In this document: one piece after another, positions 24,508 to 35,116 of the stretch
Numbering within the stretch: position 1 is the stretch's first letter
Layout: the number at the start of each line of letters is the position of its first letter
Translations under genes and position numbers: made by a program
NCBI GenBank assembly: GCA_023052935.1
Contig: CM041295.1
Location: 167,020,366-167,084,365 of the forward strand
DNA length: 64,000 bases
Source: Piezodorus guildinii
Lineage: Eukaryota; Arthropoda; Insecta; Hemiptera; Pentatomidae
Direction of reading: 5' to 3'
The notes under the pieces: model-generated
Databases searched by the model: none
Told to the model about the DNA's origin: nothing
What the model saw: the letters and a program-made list of their open reading frames with translations, nothing else

Positions 24508-26325
24508 TATTTTCAGTTAGTAAAGAATGAAACTTCAAAATTCTTAAAAAATAAGAAAAGAGAGTATCTTAAAGGCAAAATAATAGAAATAGAAAAACAC
24601 AGAAACAAAAATAACGTAAGAGAGATGTACAAAGGTATAAACAAATCGCGTAAAAGATTTGAACCGCTATTGAATGCGGTTAAAGATGCAAATAACAATA
24701 TGATTGCGGATCCTTCTGAGACATTAAATAAATTTAAACAACACTTTGACGGCATATTAAATATGGAAAATGATAATCAATCTCCTCTCTCTGAATATCA
24801 GAGCGCTGAACCATGGATAGACGCACCAAGTAAAGAGGAAGTCGAAATGGCGACAGGAAAATTAAAACGTTATAAGGCTGCAGGAAATTATAATATCACA
24901 AGTGAATTAATCAAGGCGTGTGGAGAAGCGGGCTTTCCAAAATACATTTTTTAGTTAAAAAGATCTGGGAAAATGAAAAAATGCCCGAAGAATGGAAAGA
25001 ATCAATACTTATTCCGATTCACAAAAAAGGACTGAGGTCGGATTGTAACAACTATCGTGGGATCTCTCTTCTCCCAGTATGCTATAAAATATTCTCGTCA
25101 ATTCTAACTAGTGGAATCACGGAATATGCTGAGGAAATTATCGGAGATTACCAATGTGGTTTTAGGCGGAATCGCTCGACTATTGACCAAATATTTTCCT
25201 TACGTCAAATATTAGAGAAAAAATTGGAATACAACGGTGTAGTTCATCAACTTTATATAGATTTTAAAAAGGCTTATGATTCAATAGACCGTCAGAAGCT
25301 ATATAACATCATGATTGAACTGGGAATACCTAGAAAGTTAGTAAACCTAGTAGAGATGTGTTTGTCAGAAACATTTCATAAAGTTAGAATCGGTCATAAT
25401 TACTCCGAGAGATTTTAGGTGCGATCGGGTTTGAAACAGGGTGACTCCTGTGTTATTTAATATAGCTTTAGAATATGTCATAGAAAAGGTGATGTGTACT
25501 GAGAAAGGCTTAAATTTGGGTGACAAGATTCCGGTTTTGGGGTATGCCGATGATCTGGTACTGCTAGCTGAAGACACGAAAACCATACAACTAAATACAA
25601 GTGTGTTAATAAAAACCGGTAAAGAAATAGGACTCGAATTAAATACCGATAAGACGAAATATATGATTAGTAGCAGAAACGGTGTCGATCTTGGTGATAT
25701 TGATGTATCAGGGCATACTTTTGAACACGTAGAGAAATTCAAGTATTTAGGTTCAATTATAACTAGAAAAAATGAAATCCAGGAAGAAATAAAGTCCCGG
25801 TTAAAGGTGGGAAATGCGTGTTATTATTCAGTTGCTAAGTTACTTAGTTCGCGGGTTCTATCTAAAAACTTAAAGGTTAGAATTTATAAAACTATTATTC
25901 TTCCAACGGTTCTTTACGGATGTGAAACGTGGCCGCTTACTTTAAAGGATGAACAACGGCTTAAGGTTTTCGAAAATAAGGTATTAATTAAAATATTTGG
26001 TCCGAAGAGAGATGAGGCCACTGGGGAGTTTAGAAGGTTGCACAATGTGGAATTCCGGAACTTGTATCCGGTGAATATAATTGAGCTGATTGCATCGCGG
26101 AGACTCAAATGGGCCAGTAAAGTTGTTGGGCTCGATGAGGAGGGGATTACGAGAAAGTTGGTATTTGCTGATCCGACTGGTAGGCGTCCGAAAGGTAGGC
26201 CGAAGCGGAGATGGGAGGATTGCGTTAAGGCTGATCTCGGGAACTTGGGCTTGAATGGTGAACATTGGACGAGTCTGTGTAGGTGGAATTTGGTGGTATC
26301 GGCATCGAACCTTTGGGTTCGCTAA
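24508..26325 (+). pseudogene. RTE LINE ORF, reverse transcriptase half
   Basis: Continues the RTE frame after the nested insertion: KREYLKGKIIEIEKHRN, a linker, the A-region GKLKRYKAAGNYNITSELI, then LIPIHKKGLRSDCNNYRGIS, YQCGFRRNRSTIDQIFSLRQ, LYIDFKKAYDSIDRQKLYN, and the catalytic LGYADDLVLLAEDT at about 25540. Thumb and C-terminus follow: FKYLGSIITR, LYGCETWPLT, KVFENKVLIKIFGPK, RRPKGRPKRRWEDCV, ending at 26325 just before the (TTA)n tail. Frameshifts lie near 24950 and 25420, the latter affecting the LKQGD motif. Catalytic aspartates are still present. Confidence 0.9.
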
Positions 26326-26372
26326 GCCTATTATTATTATTATCAGTTTATGCTTGGACATGGCTCAGTAAT

Positions 26373-26412
26373 GCCCTGATGATGGCTCACTAGCTTGAGC
26401 CGAAACCTTGGC
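26373..26412 (+). ncRNA. Hammerhead ribozyme motif, mutated cleavage region
   Basis: GCC-CTGATGA-stem II (GGCTC/GAGCC)-GAAAC is retained, but the following CTT replaces the GTT expected at the cleavage triplet, so the C-G pair of stem III is lost. Probably inactive. It forms the right arm of the palindrome begun at 17060. Confidence 0.65.
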
Positions 26413-26639
26413 AAAATTCAAAAAATGTCTGAGACTGATGAATGTCTACAGTCTACAGAGGACTATACATCCTCAATATAGAATCATTCACGAAACTGTA
26501 TGAAAATACAATACAATTTGTACATTAATAGAATAAAAGGTCACTTAAATGCACAAGAAATTTCATTTAGTATATATAACTTATTTATTTTTTATTCTCT
26601 CTCATGAACAAAATGCCATGTAAGTTATTACGGTAGATG

Positions 26640-27560
26640 TTGCAACCTGTCCACCTAGGGTCAGCAAAACATATGCAGAGGATATACTAGTGAAGAATAG
26701 GATAGAGGGAACCCATGGCTGTGTGGACATAGTAAGGCACCTCAAGGTTAAGGTTAAACACTTAATAAAGTCACAAAGGAAAATAAAATCCTAAAATCCC
26801 GTATGAGCAAATTAGAGGTCCACCTTAATAAGGGCGAGCATGGCCTACTCTGCAGGTCAGCAGAAATTCGGGGCATCCCAGTATGCTCTGGAAATGATCT
26901 CTTCAAATAATCTTTTTTGGTTCTTCACGCTTATTTATTTAAATATTTTATTTTTTACTTTAATAGACATGAACATCTTCTTCCTTTATGCTTTTTTTCA
27001 CTGAAGTCACGCCTTAAATGCTCACTATGATGAATTTCTTCAATATTTTACTCAAAACTTCTACTGCTTTATGGCAGTTTCCAAAACTTGGCTAAAAACC
27101 TACATCCTTACCTAATCTGTTTCCCTTACTAATTATCACTTTATCTGCCATGACTGGATTGGCCGGACTTATGTCCATAACAGCTGAAATACCATGTCTT
27201 ACATGTCTCATTCCAAGATGATTCTCTCAACACATTAAATTCTAGTTTGTTGAAATCTCCTTCAATGCACAACCTCTAATTTACGCTCTGGAGTATCACC
27301 ATTCATTGGTTCTTTATGATCCATCCTTTGAATTTATCATTAAAAAAAATATCCTCTTGTACAATACCATAATGTGCAGTGATTTTAACATCAATACTAG
27401 ACACTACCTGGATAATCTCTCCTCTCACCACCTGTTCATTGTTTCAAATGGTACCAACACCACACTCACTGTTCCGACAGCTGGCTGGACTTACAAGTTA
27501 TAGTTTTAGAGCATAGCCTTCTTTCTACTTCTCAACTGCTTATTTCTGTTCCTATCATCT
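26640..27560 (+). pseudogene. LINE fragment: ORF1 end and endonuclease start, decayed
   Basis: At about 26750-26920, plus-strand reading gives ENKILKSRMSKLEVHL followed by SAEIRGIPVCSGND, the coiled-coil to RRM transition of many LINE ORF1 proteins. From about 27070, SETWL-like, then SDFNINTRHYLDNL and SHHLFIVSNGTNTTLT (27380-27480) match the endonuclease domain of ORF2 in CR1/Jockey-like LINEs. The order ORF1 then ORF2 fits one old element with internal loss. Stops throughout. Confidence 0.5.
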
Positions 27561-27664
27561 CATGATTTTATCCATATTTCATATAACTTCTGAACTTTAG
27601 AGCTCCTTCCGAAAACCGTTGGCAGACCAGCTTTGGACATACAAGACAAGCAAAATCTAGAATC

Positions 27665-27960
27665 TCCCTGTGATGTAGTGGATAGCATAACAGCTTTCTA
27701 TGTGCAAGGTCACAGCTTCAAACTAAGCAGGTAGCCCTGCTACTTTCTATTTTAAATGTGGTAAAAAAATCCTTGGTTATGCTGTCCTTCAGAGGGGATG
27801 TAAAATGGTGGTCCTGAGCCAGTGCGATATCAGATATTTGTTAAAGAATCATATCATAATTAAATCTGGATAGGCAAAATTTAGGACTCCAATGTAGCAC
27901 ATTCTGATTAGCCACAGCAGCATTAAGTGACGTTAAATAAATAAACTAACAAACAAATTT
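27665..27960 (+). repeat. tRNA-derived SINE, family B
   Basis: An A-box-like TGATGTAGTGGATAGC at 27671 and a degenerate B-box-like GCTTCAAACT at 27713 are followed by a unique body and an (AAAT)n-like tail (AATAAATAAACTAACAAAC) near 27940. Single copy in the window. Probably inactive. Confidence 0.45.
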
Positions 27961-28077
27961 ATAACTAGAAAATTAGAGTTATTTAGGACCACTTATATTA
28001 AATACTTTATTTCTATTTTAATTTGAAAACTATTAATCTTTTACACTTAAATAAAAAAAAATAGAAGAATTTCTTAC

Positions 28078-28191
28078 CCTGAAAGTTTCAAAATAATCTA
28101 AGCGAGAAACAAGAACTAGGCATTTAGGAGCATACATTATACTGTGATGTGAAATAGTTGGAACACTACCAACTTCCAGTCCTTCTTCTTC
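28078..28191 (-). CDS. Sbf: Sbf coding exon 4
   Basis: 114 nt, 38 codons, phase 0 at both ends, residues 99-136. The acceptor is TTTAAAG at 28192-28198, a rather weak polypyrimidine context, and the donor GTAAGA starts at 28077. It encodes an acidic EEEGLEVG start, a possible loop, then the conserved HHSIMYAPKCLVLVSRLDYF block that joins uDENN to DENN. The continuing NCLGIIY in exon 5 supports the joint. Confidence 0.95.
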
Positions 28192-28324
28192 CTTTAAAAC
28201 AAATAAATAAGAACTTTAATGAGAAATGTAAATTAATTACTTATTTATTATATATCTTAAAATTTAATGGGCATATTAAAGAAAAATAATATCAGTTAAC
28301 ATAATGATATCCGAGCATAAGGTA

Positions 28325-28990
28325 TCCTCCTCAATTGCACAACATATTGTGATTAAAGTCCTTGCGGCTGAAGGGGTAAAGCCAGCAAAAATCTTCAGAA
28401 GAAGGACTGTACAATTCAGGGAAGAGATAATGTCACATGCCAGAGTGTTTGCATAGTATACAAAATGTATGAAGGGATCGTGATCGTCTTGAGAATGAGA
28501 GTAATGACTGCAGATCCCACGCCAGCATCACAGCTGAAAGCATTACCCGTGTTCAACAGATTGTAGAATGTGACAAACACGCTCCTAACCACCAGTGACA
28601 TTGTAAGTGAGGTCTGGATAAACTAAGGGAGCACTTTTTTTATTCTCACAGAGGAGCTAGGGTTTCGTTAGGTGTGTGTCAGGTGGGTTCCTCGTCTTCT
28701 CACATCAGAGCAGAAGCTGAATGGTTTGCAAGCATGTGAACATCTCCTAGAAAAATTTCCCTGACAAAAGAAAAATTGGGGCAACTGAGCAGGGAGACAT
28801 TAGAACACTTTTCTTAGAGCCCAGACTTATTACCCAGTGACTTTCACCTGTTAGTACCACTCAAGAAAGCTTTGGAGGGCAGAGATTCGACAATGACGAT
28901 GAGGTTGTGCACAATTAGCTGGTGACAAAATATACTTCATTCTAAGAGGAGGGAGTCAAACTTACCTATACACAGAAAAGAAGAGGTTTC
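28325..28990 (+). pseudogene. Decayed mariner transposase (SETMAR-like family)
   Basis: Plus-strand pieces read IKVLAAEGVKPAKIFRR, then SHARVFA, RAEAE in place of the usual SEQKLNR, a block FPDKRK, and finally ALEGRDS / RFDNDDEV near 28880 ahead of IRKL-like residues. The order matches an HTH-plus-DDD mariner transposase with large losses in the catalytic core. Terminal repeats were not found. Confidence 0.5.
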
Positions 28991-29027
28991 CGAATCGGTT
29001 GTATAAAGTAAAAATAAAATGTGCGTT

Positions 29028-29030
<3 letters not shown>

Positions 29031-29078
<48 letters not shown>

Positions 29079-29090
29079 ATATACACACAC
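29031..29090. repeat. (TG)n microsatellite with (TA/CA) end
   Basis: About 20 uninterrupted TG units followed by TATATATACACACACA. Confidence 0.95.
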
Positions 29091-29204
29091 ATTATTATTT
29101 TTGTAAATATCTAAATATTTGTATCAGTTAATAGCCGTAGAACAATATTATGGCAACAGAAACAAATTTTTTCAGAGAGTAAAACAAAAAGAGATTAAAT
29201 GAGA

Positions 29205-29445
29205 AACTTTCAGGGAGGAACTCATGATCACATCAATGAATGAGATCCTGGAGGGCCATCAATTAAAATGGTTTGGCTATTGATATAGGATAGAGAATCA
29301 CAGGGACCCATTAAAGACGATGGACTATATTTATGAAGACAGACAAGATACTCAAGAATATCATACCTCGGATATGTATCAAGCATTACCCCAGAAAGAT
29401 GGACAGTCATAGTTAAACGCACCCTTACTTTGAAAGGCATTAAAA
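29205..29445 (+). pseudogene. Possible LINE C-terminal relic
   Basis: Plus-strand reading includes EILEGHQLKWFGY followed by RIENHRDPLKTM, resembling the LRWxGHVxRM motif after the thumb of RTE/CR1 LINEs. Too short and broken for a firm call. Confidence 0.3.
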
Positions 29446-29615
29446 GAGTGTAGTGAAAGAGAAATAGTAATAATTTTTAAAAGATATTCAATATTGTTAT
29501 TAATATCACTAATATTTGCTAACAGACAAGTTTTTAATATACCCAATTAAACAAAGTAAAACTTACATTACATAAAAACAAGGTTTGATGGTGTATATAT
29601 GTATATATATATATA

Positions 29616-31141
29616 CACTGCCAGACAAAATTAAAGGATCACTACAATATTTTGAAATTACTGAACTGTATAGGGTATTTTTGAAAATATTCTTTTTTCT
29701 TTGGAAGTCACACTTTATTATAAGGATAATAAAAAATTCTTTTCTAGAAATTTTTAATAGGAAAACAAATCAAAAAATAAAAATGTCCTACAATCTCAAA
29801 ATGAGAAAGTAAATCTTTGAAATAAAATGAAATAACAAAACTGAATAAAAAGAAAGAATTCGAGGAAAACGATCAATAATTGGTATTCCCACCTCTAGCT
29901 CTGATAATTGCTTCCATTCTCCTGCCCATTCCAGCGACCAGGGTTCTTACATGTTGTTCTGGGATGTTGTTCCACTCTTCCACTAACATTTCCCTTAAAT
30001 TTGCCAAATTTTGTGGGTCTCAGGCGCGGACACGTCTTCCAAGCATGTCCCATACATGCTCTATTGGGTTCATATCTGGACTTCTGGGTGGCCAAACCAT
30101 AACGTCAATTTCTTCTTGTCTGAGGAAATTTCGTACTGATCGAGCAACATGAGGTCGGGCATAATCGTACATAAAAATAAAGTAACCTGCGATATTTCTG
30201 GCAAAAGGTATTACATGTGGCTCAAGTACTTCCCTAATGTACCTGTCAGCAGTTATGGAGCCACGGTTCACAAGAACCAACTCTGAACGGGAGTTTAAAG
30301 TTATGCCCCCCCACACCATCACTGACCCACCACCAAACACAACCCTTGGAGAAAAAGTGCATGGAGCATACCTCTCTCCCCGCCTTCTCCATACCTTTTC
30401 CTGTCCATCTGGAGATCGGAGACAGAATCTTGACTCATCGCTGAATAATACAAGGCTCCAATCTTCCTGAGTCCAGTTTAGGTGCTCCCGAGCAAACCTC
30501 AAGCTCTCAACCCGGTGTTCCCTGGAGAGAAGAGGTCCAGTAGCTGAAGGAAGGGAGGTCAATTCATAATCGTTGAGTCGCCTTCTCACGGTTCGCTCTG
30601 AAATTCGCACATATCTGAACCTCTGGAGGAGACCAAAAATCTCTCGTCACGGTGGGAAGTTGACCTCGGACGGCCTTGTTCGACTCTTCTTGTATGCCCC
30701 CAGTTTGACGGTGCCTATTAAGCACCCTGGACACTACAGATTGTGACCGCTGAAGCCGTTGCGCAATATGCCTTTGAGAAAACCCTTCTTCACTCAAAGC
30801 AACAGCACGAATTGATTCCTCTTCGGTCAATGCTCTTCTGTTGGCCATCACAACGTTCTTACTAAACTCAGAAGTAAAAACTAAAGTCTCTTAAATGTTA
30901 GAAAATCTTCAATAAGATGAATCTTTGCTAACAACTAACCATTTACGGATAGGAAGAAAGAAAAGAAGAGGATTAACTGACCCTTTTCTCCATAAACGGG
31001 TGGGAATATAAACAGGTAGAGGATTAACTTGAAAAGATACAACACCAAGTCCAGTCTGGGACAAAGGAATTCCTATTTTTATCTCTTATGTAATAATAAT
31101 ATAAATATTTGTAAGTGATCCTTTAATTTTGTCCAGCAGTG
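29616..31141 (-). mobile_element. Tc1-like DNA transposon with both inverted ends
   Basis: 1526 bp bounded by terminal repeats CACTGCCAGACAAAATTAAA (left) and its inverse (right, outermost CACTGCTGGACAAAATTAAA), each next to TA. One transposase gene lies between on the minus strand. The size and DD34E motif spacing fit Tc1. The ends are well kept, so the copy could still be moved in trans by a related enzyme, though its own gene is broken. Confidence 0.92.
29873..30851 (-). pseudogene. Tc1-like transposase, frameshifted and with an internal stop
   Basis: Starts MANRRALTEEE at 30851. The N-terminal helix-turn-helix contains EGFSQRHIAQRLQRSQSVVS. A frameshift near 30615 is followed by RISERTVRRRL and the catalytic region: FSDESRFCL (first Asp), GGGSVMVWGGI, FMYDYARPH (second Asp; the usual HDN reads YDY), and SPDMNPIEHVWD, with the Glu 35 residues after the second Asp, i.e. 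DD34E. An in-frame TGA at 30020-30022 precedes about 48 further codons ending at 29873. Two lesions make it a pseudogene, although the triad itself survives. Confidence 0.9.
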
Positions 31142-32083
31142 TATATATATATATATTTAATTCTTAACTTAACAAGAATAAATCATCAGAATTTTTGAAT
31201 AGAAAGAAAAAATTAGTAACAAGAAGATTATAAAATAAAATATTGTAATTGTCCATTTTAAGAATCTGAATACCTGTGACATTCCTAAAGTTCTCTTAAT
31301 CCTAATGGGAGGAAAGATATGGAGAGGAAAAGAAAAAACAAACAACATTGTTTTCTCCTGAACAGCTTAACCGAATTTCACGAAAAATATATATGTTATG
31401 GATCTTACAAAAGGATTTCAAAAAATATTTGTTCAAACTTTTGTCCACGAACATATTAGTAAAAATTTTTTTTTGAATTTTTCAAAAACATTTTTTTAGG
31501 TTATAATGGTTTGGTACACCTATAATTTTTCACTACTTTATTTTATTGGAGGGTCCTCCATAATATATATTTTTTTAATGTTATCACAAGTGTACCCAAT
31601 GGTGAAAAATAAAATAAACAGTATTTTGTCAGCTCTCTCACCAGCCATGCTGTGAATAGTAACTGGTCATGCCTGAAGAGTAGGGATACAGTCGTAGGAT
31701 CGTAAAGTCATTAGATATTACTCACACACTATGCACCTATACATTATGAATTATACCTAATATTATAAATATCTTTGTTGTTCAACCGACTTTCACAAAA
31801 AAAAAAAAAAAAATATATGTTAATGGTTTTCTAAAAGAGTTTAAAAAAAATATATTTTTTTTAGAAAATGTGAATCAAAATTTTTATTTTTCCCTAAAAG
31901 GTACACCTACAATTTTTTGCTATTTTATTTCATTGGAGGGTCCTGCTCAATATTTTTTTTTCAAGTTGATCTCAAATGTACCCAATGGTGAAAAATAAGA
32001 AAAAAGCATTTTGTAAGCTCTCACACCTGCCATGCTGTGAGTAGTAACTAGTCATGATTGAACTATGTACTATATATTTTTTT

Positions 32084-32347
32084 TACTGAAGGAATTAGCC
32101 TGGGTGGCGGTCATTAAATGAAACAACTGAATAGTTTCAACTATTTTATTGTTTGCCAACGTTTCGACCCCCATTGTGTTCCAATGTTTCCACTCGCCTA
32201 CCAGACGCCCTGATGATGACCCACAATGGGGGTCGAAACGTTGGCAAACAATAAAATATTTGAAACTATTCAGTTGTTTCATTTAATGACCGCCACCCGG
32301 ACTAATTCCTTCAGTAATTCTCAACGGTCAACTAATTATATCCACAA
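32084..32347. mobile_element. Palindromic hammerhead element, copy 2
   Basis: 264 bp inserted near the centre of the foldback-like element, flanked by the low-complexity direct repeat TATATATTTTTTT (32071-32083, 32348-32360). The arms are inverted (GGCGGTCATTAAATGAAACA left, its inverse right at about 32272-32300). The minus-strand hammerhead in the left arm is cut after CCATTGTG (32154-32178), with an unrelated 28-base filler before the complete plus-strand motif. Confidence 0.65.
32207..32245 (+). ncRNA. Hammerhead ribozyme motif, intact core
   Basis: GCC – CTGATGA – stem II GACCC with partner GGGTC around ACAATGGG – GAAAC – GTT – GGC. It has the same architecture as the motif at 17089-17128, but stem II uses different, compensating base pairs, which supports selection for structure. 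Confidence 0.75.
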
Positions 32348-33040
32348 TATATATTTTTTTATTATAATTTTTTTTTTTACTTGGATAAAACGTAACTACA
32401 ACGATTTTTTTGAATACATATTTTTTCATATTATTATATGTTAATCTAAAAATCTATGATGTCAGACATGCATGGAATATTCGAGAAAAAGCACTATCTT
32501 CGTCTACCACTGAAACTATTCCCTTTTTTTACGAGCATTAAAGTTATTTATTTTTGAAATATCACCCTTATATCTAAATATCCTGAAGTAGTGAAAAATA
32601 CTGGTATCTTTATTTATTTTTTGAGCGATCATTCCAAACATCATCATAGCTTTATAGAGTAACATTTTAACTAGTTTTACACTAATATACTAATGATATA
32701 AAAAAATATATATATATAAAAAAATCTTTGTAGTTACTAATTCAACTACAGTCTTTCTCCTATATAAATATAGCGTATAGTGTTATGTTGTCCATGGCAA
32801 AAAAAAAATTACATCCAATAGAAGATATTTATAAATTAGTTATAATACATAATATGTAGGTGCATAGTGTGTAAGTAATATCAAATGACTTTACGATCCT
32901 ACCATTATATCCCTACTCTTCAGGCATGACCAGTTACTACTCACAGCATGGCTGGTTTGAGAGCTGATAAAATACTGTTTTTTTTTATTTTTCACCATTG
33001 GTTATATTTGAGATCAACTTAAAAAAAAAAATAATATAAA

Positions 33041-33049
<9 letters not shown>

Positions 33050-33106
<57 letters not shown>
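33050..33106. repeat. (TA)n microsatellite
   Basis: Nearly pure TA run in the right arm of the foldback-like element. Confidence 0.95.
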
Positions 33107-33109
<3 letters not shown>

Positions 33110-33887
33110 GCAGGACCCTCCAATGCAATAAAGCAGCAAAAAATTGTAGGTGTACCAATCCAACATACCTTATAAATAATTTTTTTTTTGAAAAATTAAA
33201 AATAAAAATTTTGCATCACATTTTCGAAATAAAAAGTTTAAAAAAATGTTTTCTGGAACTGTTTTAGAAAACCATTAACATATTTTTTTTTCTTGAAAGT
33301 CAGTTGATCCGTTTAGGAGAAAAATTGTTTTTTTGATTTTTCACTAAGGGGTACACTTGCGATAAAATTGAAAAAATATATATATTATGGAGGACCCTCC
33401 AATAAAATAAAGTAGTGAAAAATTAGAGGTGTACCAAACCATCATAACCTAAAAAAATGTTTTTGAAAAATTCAAAAACAATTTGACTAATATTTTCGTA
33501 GAAAAAAATTTGAAAAAATATTTTTTAAAAACTTTTGGTAAGATCCATAACATATTTGTTTCGTGAAAATCGGTTAAGCTGTTCAGGAGAATACAATTTT
33601 TTTTTTTTTTTTTTCTTTCCCTCTTCATAACTTCCCTCCCATAAGGGTTAAGAGGCTAAAATTTGCATAAGGTAGTTTCTCATAAGTATGAATCAATGGT
33701 ATAAATTTGGTTCTGATATACGAGGGGCAGATTTCACATGCTTATTCCGTTAGGCTCTTTCTTTCTGTTCAAAGCTAATTCATTTTTTTTAAAAATAATT
33801 GCAAACCTTTCCTTCACTATGTTATGTTTGATATATAACTAATGTAAAGAAAAAAAAACACAATGTAATTATTTTAAAATATTTTAC

Positions 33888-34043
33888 CTCATCCACTGAT
33901 TTACTTGGTGTTACTGATATTGTTTCATTAAAACAGAGACAAGCACAATAATGCCGATTTGCATTAATATCAGTGAGAACAGATACAAAAAATCTCGGCT
34001 CTTGCCGTTCTGTGGAAATAGCCCATCCTTGAGGTTGACAAAA
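33888..34043 (-). CDS. Sbf: Sbf coding exon 3 (uDENN)
   Basis: 156 nt, 52 codons, phase 0, residues 47-98. The acceptor is TTTCCAG at 34044-34050 and the donor GTAAAA starts at 33887. It encodes FCQPQGWAISTERQEPRFFV and SVLTDINANRHYCACLCFNE, the uDENN core in which TDI...RHYCACL is invariant among SBF proteins. Confidence 0.97.
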
Positions 34044-35116
34044 CTGGAAAAGTAATGAATAGATCAAAATATCTGGATTTTTAAAAATTGCAATAGTGTG
34101 TCCTTGTTATAATCATTATACAAGGACATTAGGAAATGATTTAAATAAATAATTACAATAAATTAATTTTATTAAGAAATAATTCTATTGATAAAATAAA
34201 AATCCTGTCAATGAGGTATTTTGTAATATCATTGATCTTACCAGGTCACGTCAGAGTCCACATAATAATAATACTTTATTAATTTATTCAGGTATGTTTC
34301 TTTGGAATAATACAAAAGATTGGCAAAGGAGCACAAGAATGGTAGTTGGTTAAGGCTGCTGTAACTACAGTACTCATAAAATTATTTGTGATGGAATTTA
34401 CCAAGGAGATTCATGAAGTGCTCTATGGTTTTGCTTGGCTATTGCACCCAATAATACAATTTTTAACAATACCATGACAATAGCATTATTAACTTATAGT
34501 TTTGGTTTAATAAAATGGTCAACAACCAAACTACAAGAAATGGACTGGCTAGTACGTAAAAGGATGATGGATGCTAACATTCATCACCTAAAAAAAAGTG
34601 TCTGTGAATAAGCTCTACTTGCAAAGAAAAGAGGGTGGTCATGGGCTTATGTCAATTGAAGACTTGTGTCGAATTGACAATTGAACTAGTGTCGAAAATT
34701 CAATGAAGCAGTATTTACAAGCCCATCTTCAATTATAAACACGATACAAGATTTGGATGAGGAATTCACAGCTCTTAATCTGAAAGATCCCATGCTGCGT
34801 GTAATAAAAAATGTAGATCACTATAAAACTATTTTTAAGGAGAAAGAATTGCATGAGAACTTTTACTATCAACTGCATAAGCTTGATATTGATAGTGAGC
34901 TATCAATTGACTGGTTGAGGATGGGTCAACTATTTGGTGAAACAGGACCAAGTATTTGCAATTGTGTATATAGGAGGCACATAAAGAAGGAAAACATGGT
35001 AACAGATAAATGTCGCATTTGCTTCCAGTCTCACGAGTCTATTCAACATGTGACAAATGGTTGTGCAATTTTAGCAGGGACGGACTATTTAATGAGACAT
35101 TTTCAACACAACAGTT

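Larger units (their letters stand above)
17170..26345 (+). mobile_element. RTE-type LINE, split by a nested LINE
   Basis: Halves 17170-18594 and 24508-26345 together make about 3.26 kb, a full RTE length: an endonuclease half, an RT half and a 3' (TTA)n tail. The element is flanked by the 10-bp duplication GTTTATGCTT (17160-17169, 26346-26355), which lies in the loop of the hammerhead palindrome. The coding frames carry several frameshifts. The same family left the deleted copy at 7275-8130. Confidence 0.85.
17060..26479. mobile_element. Palindromic hammerhead element in the gypsy LTR (split by a LINE)
   Basis: Two inverted arms, 17060-17169 and 26346-26479, each holding a hammerhead motif, resemble the intact palindrome at 39535-39808. 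The insertion is flanked by the 11-bp direct repeat AGAATCATTCA (17049-17059 and 26480-26490). Its right end CCTCAATA equals that of the 39535 copy. The palindrome's centre was later the target of the RTE LINE. Likely a Penelope-like terminal sequence; no Penelope reverse transcriptase or GIY-YIG gene is present. Confidence 0.7.
13019..26516 (+). mobile_element. Ty3/gypsy LTR retrotransposon, degenerate, with nested insertions
   Basis: The left LTR starts TGTTATATCC at 13019 and ends near 13174, directly followed by TTGGCGATGAGG, a primer-binding-site-like stretch. Degenerate gag-pol occupies 13252-16813. The right LTR begins TGTTATATC at 16930, is interrupted at 17059, and resumes at 26491-26516 with CGAAACTGTATGAAAATACA. 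Removing the 9.4-kb insert gives two colinear LTRs of about 156 bp. Order and motifs (DSG protease, RT, RNase H, zinc-binding integrase) identify Ty3/gypsy, perhaps mag-like. LTR divergence and many frameshifts indicate an old copy. This is the outermost layer of the nest in Sbf intron 4. Confidence 0.85.
31285..33760. mobile_element. Long-inverted-repeat (foldback-like) element, copy 1
   Basis: The left arm (about 31285-32060) is the inverse of the right arm (about 32890-33660 and on to 33760). Shared blocks include CTCCTGAACAGCTTAACCG / CGGTTAAGCTGTTCAGGAG, GGAGGGTCCTCCATAATATA and CACCAGCCATGCTGTGA-like stretches. The right terminus (GGGGCAGATTTCACATGCTT near 33725) matches the ends of the copy at 46758-49837; the left terminus is truncated. 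The centre was hit by a hammerhead palindrome (32084-32347). No ORF of note; a non-autonomous element. Confidence 0.7.
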
